From the NCBI GenBank assembly GCA_001692895.1, contig KV748268.1, forward strand, positions 310,001 to 374,000: a DNA stretch of 64,000 nt, given 5' to 3'. This document shows, piece by piece, positions 37,020 to 48,900 of the stretch. The notes below the pieces were generated by a model. That model made no database searches, was not told the DNA's origin, and saw only the letters and a list, made by a program, of their open reading frames with translations. A program made the position numbers and the translations under genes. The stretch is from Cenococcum geophilum 1.58 (taxonomy: Eukaryota > Ascomycota > Dothideomycetes > Gloniales > Gloniaceae). Numbering within the stretch: position 1 is the stretch's first letter; each line of letters opens with the position of its first letter.

Positions 37020-37042
37020 TTTGGCATGTTAATATACCGAAA
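37020..37042. repeat. palindrome
   Basis: tttggcatgtt / aatataccgaaa, then tcaacttc as after the 33 kb copies. Confidence 0.75.
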
Positions 37043-37575
37043 TCAACTTCTACGCCTTTACACTAAGCAGTATACTAAGCTACTAGGTCTCTTAGTTTAA
37101 CTTTTTTATCTATATATCTGGTAGAGTTAGGCTTTAGAAAAAGGCTGTTAATACTAGCACTAGGCTTAGCTAGTATAGTAATAGGGATACTAGGAGATAG
37201 GAGGCTTTTTAGGGCCTAGTATACATATCCTATATATTAATTTAATAGGTTATAGAGCTAAAGCGTTATATATTACTTATCTTCTATATAAATAGTAGAT
37301 AAGGTTTTTCCTTTAGCGCTAAGCTTTATTATATAATGTCGCTATAAGCTTATTCGCTAATATTCTACTTAGGGGCTATTTAGTTATAACTTTATATTTA
37401 ATATAAAGGCTCCATATTTAACCGAAATAGAGCTTAAATCTAAATATAAGGTGGTTATTCGGTAAATCTAACGACTTTTAAATATGGAGCTCCTCCATAT
37501 TAGTAAGCGCGTCAAGTTTATAGGCTATACTATATACAGTAGTTAAAATAAAGTTCTTAGCACCGTTTTAATAAT
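37043..37575. other. spacer without recognised gene
   Basis: Contains an imperfect inverted pair of the atatttaaccga / gtaaatctaacg type near 37,405-37,480, around a central AT stretch; otherwise nothing supported. Confidence 0.35.
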
Positions 37576-37820
37576 ATTAGTAATTTAGTCAATTAAGGCA
37601 TAAGTATGGCAAAAGGGTCGCGCAAGCCTATACAATTAGATTATCTATAAACAAAAATCCAAAGCTAGAAAAAGAAAAAGGGAAGAAGGGTAGCACCGCT
37701 TAAGGTTTTATACGATTACCTAGTTACATAATTATAACTATCTAAAATAGTAAAACACTATCTGCAATTGTCCGCCACAATCCACTACTATAATCTACCG
37801 TTTTTTACTAGCGCCGTAAT
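37576..37820 (+). repeat. dispersed repeat R2, copy 1
   Basis: About 245 bp alignable with 44,978-45,202 and 61,297-61,496. Diagnostic words are gtcgcgcaagcctata, gattatctataaacaa and a shared end agcgccgtaat. It has no coding content. Confidence 0.8.
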
Positions 37821-38900
37821 AAATAAGTTGCCTTTAAGCCTCTATTCCATATTCTATATTAATCTAGAGCTCTTATAATACGCTAAAGTAACAACTTTAA
37901 ACACTTAAATTATAATACTACTATTGCATTTACATACCTTATATAATATTATTATTCTAACCTTTATAATTACAATAAGCTTATTTCTAGGGCGTTGCAG
38001 GCGTTATAGGCATTGCTATAGTTCTACTATAGCTCCTATGGGAGGTAGGCAAAGATATAAAAAGCGTTAATTATAGAAAGGGCGTTAGCCGAGGAGGAGG
38101 CTCTATTACTACACTAAAGTAGAAAGTCGCGATAGAGGCCTAGTAGCAGAGAGGAGCTCACTTAAATTGCTTACTAATATTAATTACGCATTATACGAAG
38201 CCAAATCTGGAGCGTTATATAGAAGCTTACTAAATAATTAACTCAATTACAGATTTAAATGAGCTATAGTAGTAGCCGCCACTAATTATAAAACGGGTAA
38301 CACTAAAATATATATAGATTAAATAAATAATATAGAGCCGATTTGCAACCGAACATACCCTTAGGTAAAAGAATGTATTTTTAAATATAAGTCCAACTCT
38401 ATATAAATAAAACCTCCGTAAAGTTCCTAACTTAGGTTAGTTGCTTAGTGTTTGATCTAACCGATCTAAATTAAATGGCTTAGTCCTTAGTCTAATTAAC
38501 TAAGTTCTCTATCCTCTAAGTAGTATCCTACTTATTCCTACCTATATTATAGCTAAACTTAACCTTACACACTTTCTTATTCTTTTAATCTTCATTTTTA
38601 ACACTACCTATATTATATATAACCTTTATATCTCTTTCTACCTTATTTTTCCCGTCCCTCTTTCTAAACCTTAACCCCCTCCTTATTAACGCAGCTTTTA
38701 CTACTTCTCTCTTTTCCTTACCTTTTATCTCCCCTTTTTCTCGCTTCCTTATTAGTAGGTTTCCTCCCTATTAGTTAATATAACTTATATCCTAGCAAAC
38801 TCTAGCATTTAGGTCCGCTCTATACTACCATTAGTACTTAAACTACCCGATCTCCGCCTTAATAAACTTACTTTTAATACTATCCGTCCTTAGTCTTCTT
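37821..38900 (+). pseudogene. possible small relic, unidentified
   Basis: Near 37,985-38,400 a plus frame reads VAGVIGIAIVLLQLLWEVGK followed by a charged stretch; it could be a membrane or amphipathic helix. The rest to 38,900 is C/T-rich and unreadable. Family unknown. Confidence 0.2.
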
Positions 38901-40950
38901 CCCTTTATAGTCGTATCCACTAACTTCCGGTAATAGTCTGTCTTTATATACCTACAATTTAAGAACCGTGTCGCTATTCTTTAGCTTAACCTTAAAAAAC
39001 TATAAAGATCCAGTTGTAGTATCCGTTACGCATAACGTCTAACTCTACGCCTTTAAAAAGTTCCCTTAAAATGTCTAGTATACCATATCTATAGCGCTAT
39101 ACCCTAGGACCTTATTACCTATTATTCCGTTATAAAAGCAACCAGCAAATATAACCGAAGCTACCGCAGCTATTACCCTAATTACCGCAAAAGGCCGCAT
39201 TTTTACTGGAAGCGTATTTATTAATTAATACTATTATAGCTAATACACGTAGTATATAGTACTGCATACCCTAAAGTGGTTGCTATAAATATATTATAGG
39301 ATAGGTAGTAACTCTAATAAAGACTTGTAGATAAAATAGTGTATATCTTTAGCATATATCTTCTTTATTAGCCTACATTTCCCTTATCTTTTATACTTTA
39401 ATATATTAGCGGCCACGTCTACCAATCCAATATAGGAATTAGCATTACTTATCTAAACTTCCTTTAAACTATTATGTCTTATTAATATAACTAATCCCTC
39501 TACTCCTAATATACCTTATAAAAATACGCTATACTAAACACAATATAGAATACCGGTAATATTACTATAGTACCCTTAGAAAAGCTAAGCCATTATATCA
39601 CCCTAATGGATTAATCTCTAACCGCCTATCCCTTAATATAGTAGGGCCCTTTGCCAAGGCCGCTTATATTTACAACTAGATTTAGTTAGATATTTATATT
39701 AACCAGCTATTCTAATTAGTTAATTCTTATTAATAACCTAAAAAAATTGCCGTGTTAAGGGATATATTAAAATATACCTATTGCAGTAGTGCATTATACA
39801 ACATAGTCGAAGACTTTATACATTATCCCCGTATATTTACAACCGCTATATATATCCAGCTATTTGACTTATCCCCTTACTTTAAGGGTATATATTTTAG
39901 GCCCGTTAGCAACAGAAGATAAAGGTTAAAGTTTAGCGCTATTATATACGCAATACTGCCGTGCCATATAACGCCTCTAGTTAAGTGGCAGGATTATAGC
40001 GCTTTATATTAATAAAATAGGTAATAGGGCCATCGTAGGCGTAGCTATTTTGCCGCTTCCTATATAACGATATAGGCTAGGCGCAGCCTATACTGCTATA
40101 TATATTACATATCCATTTAACTTAAACTTTACTGCCATATTTTGGCATCTTTTTAATAGTACTAAAAAGATATAAAGCTTTATTTTTATTCCTTATTAAT
40201 TATGCCTTATAAAGTTTATATAAATATAGCTTCCTCTTTATCTTCTTAATAATATAAAGCTAACTACCATTTTACTCTATACTCTTACAGCTAGGAATAC
40301 CGTAATTACAGCAGCAGACTAACCGTGACTGAAAAAATTGCCTTTTAAGTATATTCTTGCACCTAGGGACCCGTAGGAAATCAATAGCCACTTACTAGCT
40401 AGTATAGAGAAGCGTAACGTTTATACGGCCTATGTAAGTTAAGTTTATATTAGCTCTTATTCCTTTAGTCTAACGGCTATAGGTTTACTATATAGCGACA
40501 TATATAGCTAGATACGGTCTTCTCGGTTTTATTTATAAGCAGATAGTTATTACTAAGGACTTTTTTACTAGGTTCTCGCTATAAGTATACGCCCTAGTTA
40601 AAAGTCTCTATACCAATCTATTCGTTCGCGTTTAATAGATATTTAGCTATAGCATATAATGCGTATCCTCTTCAGCCTACGCTATTAGAAATGGTGTAAC
40701 GCCAAATAAGTTAACTTAGATATTTAACTACCATTAAGATTACGGGCTAGTTAATTATTACGATTGCGAAAATATTTAGTGCGATATTTAAAATAACCGG
40801 CCTAATAGTACTAATTTAGCATATAAACCTATAGGATATAGGCTATGCAATATAATGGCGTATATATACCGTATATAAGATAAGAGGAATATTCTATAGA
40901 AGTAGAGTGGCTTAATTAGGGGGGCTTAGTAAAAGGGTAATGTGGTAGTA
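38901..40950 (+). pseudogene. unidentified coding-like relic E
   Basis: A plus-strand frame can be followed in long pieces, for example ITEATAAITLITAKGRIFTG (39,150-39,210), although TAG/TAA are frequent. The frame differs from that of the WD40 relic downstream. I do not recognise the family. It may be the N-terminal part of the same gene or a separate one. Confidence 0.25.
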
Positions 40951-40999
40951 TAGTATATTATTACAGCACGGGTTCTAATAGCATTATTACTTAAATATA

Positions 41000-42200
41000 A
41001 CCACTTTAGAAATATACAAACCCCATTCCAATTTATTATCATTATTAAAGGCAAAAATAAGTTTACAGTCCAGGTTTTAACTTAATAGCCCTACCTATAT
41101 TAATCAGCTACGTATTATAGATAAATTTCTTATCGCTTTTACATCAGGTGGTCTTATTGCAATTCTTAATATTAAGTATTAACATACTACGCTTATACTG
41201 TCTAAAGGAGAATATCCATATAAGCAGGTTATACAGGCTAAAAGGCTATAGGACATTGCGTGTTATAATAAAGTTATAGCTACGGCTAATAATAATAGCA
41301 TTATGCGGCTTTAGAGCCTTAAATTTAGGTAACTCCTTAACCCTTCCTTCCCTGCGGATGGTTATATATACTAAAGAGTGGGCTAGTTTATAGGTATATA
41401 GTTTTACTGGATATACCAAAGCTATATAGTATATACTATTTACCAGTAATTTAACTGTAGTATTTAGCTCTAAGGATATAGTATTATAGGTTTAGGATAC
41501 TAGCTCCGGCGTATATATATATACGCTTAACGGGCATACTAATACTATCTTATATCTTACTCTACGCGACAACTTACTTATAAGCGGTTCTAATAATACC
41601 ACTATAAGGATATAGAATCTTCCCTCCAGCTAATATTTATACGTTTTATAAAACCACCCTAGCTATATAACCGTGCTTAGGTTTAATAAAGACTACACCC
41701 TACTAATAATAGGTAGCGGTGGAGGGGTTATAAAAATCTAGAGGATTAGTAATAGGTTAGTAGGCCCCAGCTACCAGCTCTAATTTAATAGTATACTACT
41801 AACTAAAAAACCAATAAAGAATATATATTATAACCTATAAAGGTTATATAAAAGTCGCTACGCAACTTATAAATTTTTATAGAAACTTAGTTTCTTCCAG
41901 AGCGGATAAAACTATTTAAACCTAGAACTAGCAAAACGGAAAACTTATCTATACTCTAAAGGCTCACGATTAGGCTATACGGGGGCTAGTTTAGGCTAAA
42001 GATTACCTTATATCGGGAGGAATAGATAATAGACTATAAGTTTAGGATTATATAAACAACCAGGCGCTCTTTAAGCTAAGGGATTAAGTAAATACAGTCT
42101 AGCAGCTTATAAGCAAATAGGACAAACTTGTAGTAGCCTTACTAGTCGGTGACGGAAAGCACCTAATTAAGCTTTAGACTTTACTAAATATAAAAGATAG
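41000..42200 (+). pseudogene. WD40-repeat protein relic
   Basis: Consecutive WD40 blades are readable: IYTLNGHTNTILYLTLRDNL then LISGSNNTTIRIQNL (41,517-41,625), YVLQNHPSYITVLRF then LLIIGSGGGVIKI (41,635-41,740), and DYLISGGIDNRLQVQDY (41,998-42,050). Each shows the GH...SGS.D..I..W pattern, with the Trp/Asp positions changed as RIP predicts (TGG to TAG read as stop). WD40 propellers are interaction platforms; in fungi such repeats often occur in F-box or NACHT/STAND proteins, and I see neither partner domain clearly. The upstream part (41,000-41,450) looks coding but is unassigned. Fairly sure of the repeat class, not of the gene. Confidence 0.65.
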
Positions 42201-43074
42201 GCGTACTAAGGAAGTAGCTAGAGAAGAAGAGGTTATATAAACTAGTAATATAACCTTATAGGAGGGCTCTTAAACTATCCACAAACTACTCCTTACCGCG
42301 CGGCACGTCCGACCTGCAACATTAACAAGAAAAAGGAGTAGCCTCCCCTCTATAATAGTGTCGCCGTTATAATACTACTTCTGCTTACAGGCCCTAGTAG
42401 AGGCGCGCGTTAGCTATAAATATACTGCTCCTTAAACTTTTTCTACTTCAGCTTATATGCTAAAGACGTATTTAGGCCTCTCGGCACGCCTAAGGGTAAG
42501 GATACTCTACGCGGTAGCGCATAGTTAGGTATTATTTACGGTGTATAACTTCTACCCCCCCTTTAGCAAGCGCTATAAAATTTTTAATTTAGTACGCGTA
42601 TCTAATCTCGCTTAATTACTACCAATTAATTATAGTAAATGCCTCTAGCTATATATAAGGGCTATTTTAGTTGCCTAGGAAAAGGAAGCAGGTTATATAC
42701 ATTACTATATTTATTAATTAAATCTTATTTCCTATATACCTATTTAGTGTACTTAATATAGATTACAACTTAAGCTTTTAGGAAGCCTTTTAAAAATACT
42801 TATAAAGTATACATTGCTATTTATAGTGTTCTAATAAACGCGCAGCTAAAGCTTAAGTCAACAGCTTAGATTCTACTACGCGATTTTATATCTCTATATT
42901 AATACCAGCTTCGACTACCTTACTACTATAGTTGTATCAATTCTAGCCTTAGGTGTGACGCCTTAAAAAACATAAACCTTCCTTTTACGCTTATTTCCCG
43001 CCTTATTTATTAGTACTAATATACCTATCTTATAGGTGCGCGACAGCGCCAACTAATATTAAATATTAGTAAGA
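42201..43074 (+). pseudogene. coding-like tail after WD40 region
   Basis: Protein-like plus-strand sequence continues (RHVRPATLTRKRSSLPSIIV near 42,300-42,360; SVSYKYTAPQTF-like near 42,410) but matches no family I know. It may be the C-terminal part of the WD40 gene. Confidence 0.25.
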
Positions 43075-43215
43075 GCACTATAGTTACTATTAGGCTATAA
43101 ACCTTATATCAATTACTCCCTATAGGGAATTAAGGTGGTATTAGTAAAAAAATAAAAAGGGTTTAGTATGTTAATATACTAAAACTAAGTCGTAAGTCGT
43201 TAACGAAACAGAATA
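43075..43215. repeat. dispersed repeat R3, copy 2
   Basis: ctatagggaattaaggtgg, an A-rich run, the palindrome and ctaagtcgtaagtcgttaac match 11,200-11,290 and 61,500-61,590. Confidence 0.7.
43162..43184. repeat. palindrome inside R3
   Basis: tttagtatgtt / aatatactaaa arms. Confidence 0.7.
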
Positions 43216-43298
43216 CTTAGGTCTAAACAGTATAACTAAAGTAGGGTTACGTTGGCCCTAGGGGCAAAAAATATATTTTAGTTACTATAAACAAAGAC

Positions 43299-43580
43299 TT
43301 ACAGCTGTCTTGCAGCTCTTATACTACCTTATAGCCCTTACACCTAGGGCAACTAACTTATAACTCTTATACCTAGATATAAAAGCTATAAGACAACTGC
43401 CCTTAGGTATAAGAGTTACCCCCAAGTATAAGGGCTATAAGGTAGCTGCCCCTAGGTGCAAAAGCTATAAGATAGTTGCCCCTAGGTATAAAAGCTATAA
43501 AAAAGTTGCCCCCAGGTGTAAGAGCTGTAAGATAGTTATAAAAGCTATAAGATAACTACCCCCAGGGGCAACCGTTTTAC
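43299..43580. repeat. minisatellite, about 35-bp unit
   Basis: Seven or more degenerate units of ataaaagctataagatagtt plus gcccctaggtg. Units carrying the inverted form appear at the left end (43,299-43,345), so the array is partly palindromic overall. Confidence 0.8.
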
Positions 43581-43639
43581 AGCTTAATAAGCAACCTCCC
43601 TACTATACCTCCTATTTAATAAATAGAACCCTTTACTTT

Positions 43640-44175
43640 TCTACTTTATAGCTAACTTATCTACAATTCCTAAAGCCAGATATTACTAATATAAAGCGCT
43701 AAAACCTACCTACCCCTAATATAACGGATAAGAAGTAGCGGCTTTAGGGCCTAGGTTAAAAGCTTCCTACCTAAAGGAGGTAGATTTAATACATAACCAG
43801 GCTAGGCTATATCGGCTAGTAATAGCAAAGTTCCTAATTAATTCTCTTACGCCAATATAAACCGTTAGCGTAAATAGGCCTATTAACGACGCTTATAAGC
43901 GAAGGCTTTATAAAATATTTAAGAAACAGGGTGTCCTTTAAAAAGACTTAGGGTATTAATTATAAGTAGCCTATTACTACTTAACCTAATATAGTAAAGA
44001 GTAGTATTTTTACTGCTATAGATATTACTATTAAACGATCGTGACTATCTATATCGATTTAGCTTTCCTATATTAAGTATAGATTAGGGATATCTTAGCC
44101 GCTAATCTTAATATATAACAAATTACGGATATAAGTTAGACAAGATATAATAAACTAAAAGTAGCCTATATATAA
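43640..44175 (+). pseudogene. unidentified coding-like relic F
   Basis: Plus-strand frame with LIHNQARLYRLVIAKFLINS (43,780-43,840), NDAYKRRLYKIFKKQGVL (43,885-43,940) and TIYIDLAFLYQVQIRDILAA (44,048-44,107). It appears to be a conserved fungal protein fragment of about 170 residues, but the family is not recognised. Confidence 0.35.
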
Positions 44176-44179
44176 CAGT

Positions 44180-44427
44180 GCTAGAGCATATTACCTACCA
44201 AATTCTGCCCAAGTTCTGCTATATTCTGTTACTTGTCGTATTAATACTATCTAGTACTATTTTCTACTATTAGCTCGCCTACTACTAGCGCCTTAACGGC
44301 TTGCGCTACTTATTTATTTACACCAGCCCTAGCGAACCCCCTTCCCTCTCCTTAGCTTAGTATATTTATTAAATAACAATCTATAAGCTTTAGTTTAGAG
44401 GCATTTATATAAGCCGTCACACTATAA
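44180..44427 (-). repeat. repeat R1, inverted copy
   Basis: The reverse complement aligns closely with 56,230-56,510 (words ggcttatataaatgcctcta, tactaagctaagga, agcagaac). Partial copies lie at 33,185 and 36,930. It ends directly at the 59-bp array. Confidence 0.8.
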
Positions 44428-44722
44428 GGGCTTTAGTTTGATTTCGGCATAATAAACACGCCGAAATTAAATAATATAACCTTTTAAAACTTTAATCTAA
44501 TTTTAGTATGCTAAATACGCCGAAATTAAATAACATAACCTTTTAGAGCTTTAATCTGATTTCGGTATAACAAATACGCTAAAATTAAATAATACGACCT
44601 TTTAGAGCTTTAGTCTGATTTCGGTATACTAAACACGCCAAAATTAAATAACACCACCTTTTAGAGCTTTAGTCCGATTTCGGCATAATAAATACGCTAA
44701 AATTAAATAATACGACCTTCTA
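44428..44722 (+). repeat. 59-bp tandem array built on the palindrome
   Basis: Five units with an exact 59-bp period (equivalent points at 44,461, 44,520, 44,579, 44,638 and 44,697). Each unit holds one palindrome (tttcggcata, aataaac-type centre, cgccgaaa), then attaaataa and a gagctttagt-like linker. All five centres lie in the same orientation. Confidence 0.9.
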
Positions 44723-44754
44723 AAGCTTCTAAAGCCTAAGTATAAAAGATACTG

Positions 44755-44949
44755 GACTATATTAACCGCGGGCGGGTATATAATGCCGATTTAGGGAGCA
44801 TTAATACACTAGGAGATAAATCCGAATATCTATTATTTAAAGGCTAGGATATAATAATTGGAGAGAAGGTAGAGCTTATAGCGGGTAATTACAGAGTAAA
44901 GGCATTAAAAGAATATTTACGCCGCTTAAAATCCCTAGGGAATAAGCGA
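44755..44949 (+). pseudogene. ParB-like domain fragment
   Basis: About 65 codons in one frame with a single internal TAG at a likely Gln position. It begins INRGRVYNADLGSINTLGD and ends with EKVELIAGNYRVKALKEYL. The latter resembles the core of ParB/sulfiredoxin-like domains (the GxxR..A box, here GNYRVKAL), which bind nucleotide and, in ParB, act in DNA partition. Eukaryotic relatives have varied or unknown roles. It is only a fragment, between the 59-bp array and an R2 copy. The frame is convincing; the family call is moderate. Confidence 0.45.
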
Positions 44950-44977
44950 TAATAGATTTATAATATATATAATAAAT

Positions 44978-45202
44978 ATTAGTAACTTAGTTAATCGAGA
45001 TATAAGTATAGTAAGGGGGTCGCGTAAGCCTATATGATTGGATTATCTATAAACAAGAATCTAAAGCTAGAGAAAGGAAAGGAGAAGAATAGTAGCGCTG
45101 TTTAACGTTTTATGCGATCCTTAAGTCACGTAAGCTTATATAACTACGTCTACCATAATCCACGTCTACTATAATTTACCGTTTTCCACCAGCGCCATAA
45201 TA
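44978..45202 (+). repeat. dispersed repeat R2, copy 2
   Basis: Aligns with 37,576-37,820 and 61,297-61,496. It lies immediately left of the Gypsy fossil. Confidence 0.8.
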
Positions 45203-45748
45203 TTACCCCCCCTTCGTAAAAGCCTGCCCTTAGGCTTTATATATCTATATTATACCTATAGGGCGTTTTTATCTTTATGTTCTTCCGGTAGCCTATTATC
45301 TTTACTATACTAGTATTTAATCTACTTGTTTAGGTACTTTAGGGGTCCTAGTTTACTAGGGTAACGGTTATAAAACTCTTAAAGCTTATAGGGACTGCTA
45401 ATAAAGTTCTATATAGGGTACTAATTAGGATCTAGGTTATAGCCTTTCTAACTAATATAGTACTTTAACGTTTTCCTTACTAGTTTATAGGCTAGTATTT
45501 CTTTAATTTCCTATTTATTAAGGATCTATAGGTTAAGCTATTTAGGGTAAAAAAGGGCGCGCGTCTAGTATTAGGCTTTTAGCTTATNNTANGGTTTTAT
45601 ATNTTATTCCCTTTAGGTTAATATATTAGCCTTAAAGTTTTATTTACTAGAATAATATATAGTTATAAAAAAGAATTAGAAGAGTATTTTAGCCTAAAGC
45701 TTATTATTTAGTAAGCTACTTTATAGTTATAAAGTACTTTAAGGCTTT

Positions 45749-45753
45749 ATAAT
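45749..45753. repeat. target-site duplication of the Copia element, left
   Basis: ATAAT, identical to the five bases that follow the right LTR. Confidence 0.85.
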
Positions 45754-45961
45754 TGTTGGGAATAAGGTAAGTTACTACTATATATGGTAAACTGCCATTA
45801 TATAATGGCAAGTTGCCATTACATGTCGCCGCGGTACTAGTGTAGCGAGGAGCCTTAAGTTCCTCGCCCTCCCTTATTCCATTTAAAAAGCTTTATTAAC
45901 CAATATCACTATAACCCTACTTAAGTAGTCATTATTGGTAAGTTACCCTATATGACTAATA
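45754..45961 (+). repeat. Copia 5' LTR
   Basis: 208 bp, starting tgttgggaataag. It aligns over its full length with 51,698-51,905; most differences are C/T or G/A. Confidence 0.9.
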
Positions 45962-48900
45962 CTAATTAGTGGTTAAATATACAGTCAACTATAAAGCAGC
46001 TAGGTTTTTAAATAGAAGAGACAGTCTTATATAGGGGTGCTATATACGCTTATATGGAATAGATCCCGGCGATACTATACTACCTTAAACTTGCGAAAAA
46101 CTAGTAATAGAAGTGTTACTAAGTACTAGGAGATACTAAGTTACGTCTATTACGTAGAATAACCGCGTTTACAAAGATTTAGTTAAGTACTTTAGGTCAG
46201 AAGTGTTACTAAACCTAGGGTCCTAAGTTAACGTCCGAAACGCGTTAAACAACGTCTAAAACGCGTCAAATAACATCTTAAATTGCCTACCTCTTAACAG
46301 CAAACCTACGAGATCCTACTAAACCGAAAATCCTACCTACCTTTAACATATAATACCCTGTCGATTCTATACCTATTATAGCGTTAACCTACCTAAAGAA
46401 GTATAAGGGAGATATTAACCCAAAAATATAGAATAAAGCTATAATTGACCTTGTAAACGCTAATAAACAAGACTTAAATGGATTTTTATTATACCGTATG
46501 GTATATTATAAGGATAGTAAATATAATAATACCGCGCTATAGGAATGTATAAAGGAGGACTTTATTAGATGGATAAAGGAAATATAGGCCCCCGTAAATA
46601 AGAATATTATATAGGACTTCCGTAACTTCCTTTGGGAGAATAGAGTATTTGTCCCTAAGGATGGGGGTACTATTAAAGACAATATTTAGGAGCAGGTTAT
46701 TAACGTAAAAGAAGAGCACAAATAGACTCTATAAGAGATTAAGCACCAACTACACACTATAAGAAAGCTTAACTTATAATAGAACCTAAGTAATACACCT
46801 CTAAAGACAAACCTACCTCCGCCTTTAACTCCTCTATATCTAATTCAACCCATAACTTTAATGTTAGATACTATACCCCAATGAAAGTAGGCACAGGATC
46901 CCATTACTTCGCGATTTAATAACCTTTAGACTCCACCGACTAGACCTACGTCCCTACTATAGCCTGCAATATAACTCCTACCTCCTCTACCTTAATCTTA
47001 AATTGGAGGTAGTTTAAAATTGCTTATAGAGCTTGCGAAGCTCTACTTAAATTAGGAGAAGAAGTTTAGCAGGGAATTATATAATNTTCTTAATTNNAAA
47101 CTANNTATCTTCTATAACTATTACTAGAAGGTAGGAATAGAGTCTAATTAATACTACAACGCCTATTCCGTTATGCTTAAGGGCCGAGCTAGTACCTTCT
47201 ATTATAATTATTTAGCAGAAAAAGGATATAATTTTAACCGCATAATATATATATTAAGATGCCACTTTAAAATAGAAGAGAATAAGTAGCAGTATATATT
47301 AGAATAGAGAGAGACTACCTTTTTAAGAATTATTGCTACAAACCTAAGTATCCCTCGGCTTAATTGTCTTTAAAAGCTCTTTAATTAACTTTAGACAATT
47401 TAGCGTGGTTTATCCGAATTATATTAAGAGGATTTCAGCCTATATAATTAAGTTATTAGCATATATTAAGGCGTTAAAGAATATAACCTTACTCTTTTTA
47501 ATCCTGCAAATACTTATAAAGGAGTGTATGCTTAATTAAGATCTTCCGTTAGCACCGCTCTACGCTCTTAAAAAGTATAACAATTTAATACCTAACTTTA
47601 ACCTACTTTAATCGACCCGCCCGGCCAATATGATTATAATTAGACTAATTAAATATATAGTGGCCATAATAGGCAATACGGTAGAGGGTATAATTAACGA
47701 CTATAAGGTAAAGGTAGAGGTCCTTATAGAGGTTCATTTCAAAGTAATCGCCAAAAGAAGTGCTATATTTATAAGAAACCGAATTGCTAGTTAACTAGGC
47801 ATTCTCTTAATAAGTAAAAGGAGGCATATAATAAGTTTCGCCAGAGTATAAGAAACGTTAGAAATTATAAGGCTACTATAACTTACTTCTAAAGCTTCCT
47901 AGTTTAATACAAAGGCGTAAAAGATTTTAAGGGTAAGGTTAATAAGGCTAAACAGCTCCTTATAGATATAGAAATTAAGGACTACTCTCCTAACTAATAC
48001 TTCACTAAGTATAGTAAGGTGAATGGTATATAAACTGTTACTATTCTTAATAACTAATCTACGCTCCATTCTATCACAAAGTTAGATATCTTTAATAAGC
48101 TAAGGGAGAGTTCCGCGTTCTCCTTTAATAACAGATACTCGGCAAACGTCTTCTATAGTATTATACCAGATACTAGAGCCGCAGGAGTATCTATAATAGG
48201 AGAACCTTAAGTTCAAGCCCTTTAGTAGCTTAATAGCTCTGTCTAGATTGACTATTTAACGGCAGGCTAATATACAATTTATTTTAGCAAGGGTACTACA
48301 ATCTCTCTTAGCATAATTAGGGTCCAAACCCCCCTAGGGTATATTACTTTCCATATTATCCCTATAAACACCCTATTTCTATTTTGCATTAAAGATATAA
48401 ACAAATTAGGCGTTAAGCTTAATAACCTTAAGAATATACTTATTTAGGGAGATAATTAGGTGCCCGTTATGCGCAAGTAGGGTCACCCCTAATTACTCCT
48501 TTATTAACTAGAAAAGAGTATTGCTTAGAGCCACCTAACTAAGTCAGAGTTACGTCAACTACACCGTCATTTTAGTTACCTATCCGTTTATTAATTACTT
48601 AGGGTTCTTTAGCGAGTAGGCCATAAAGTTAAGGTTAAGGCAATTAAGCACCTTATAAAGTACTACTATAACTACTAAATAAACCAGAAGTCCCCTAGCC
48701 GATTTAAGTTCACCCTTAAAAATAACTACGACTTTAACTTCTGCATTATCGTCAACGTTATATATCTTAGCGGCAAGCCAGTACTCCAAGTTATTAACTT
48801 CTTAACCTCCTTCCAAGCCATACGTTTCTTAAGGGATATATTAGCTAGAAACATATAGGATACCCTTTAACTATACTAGATTAATATCTACCTAAGACCC

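Noticed and set aside
39627-39764. Second MITE with tatcccttaa ends
   Set aside because: Only about 10 bp of the inverted ends match, too little to separate from chance in this sequence.
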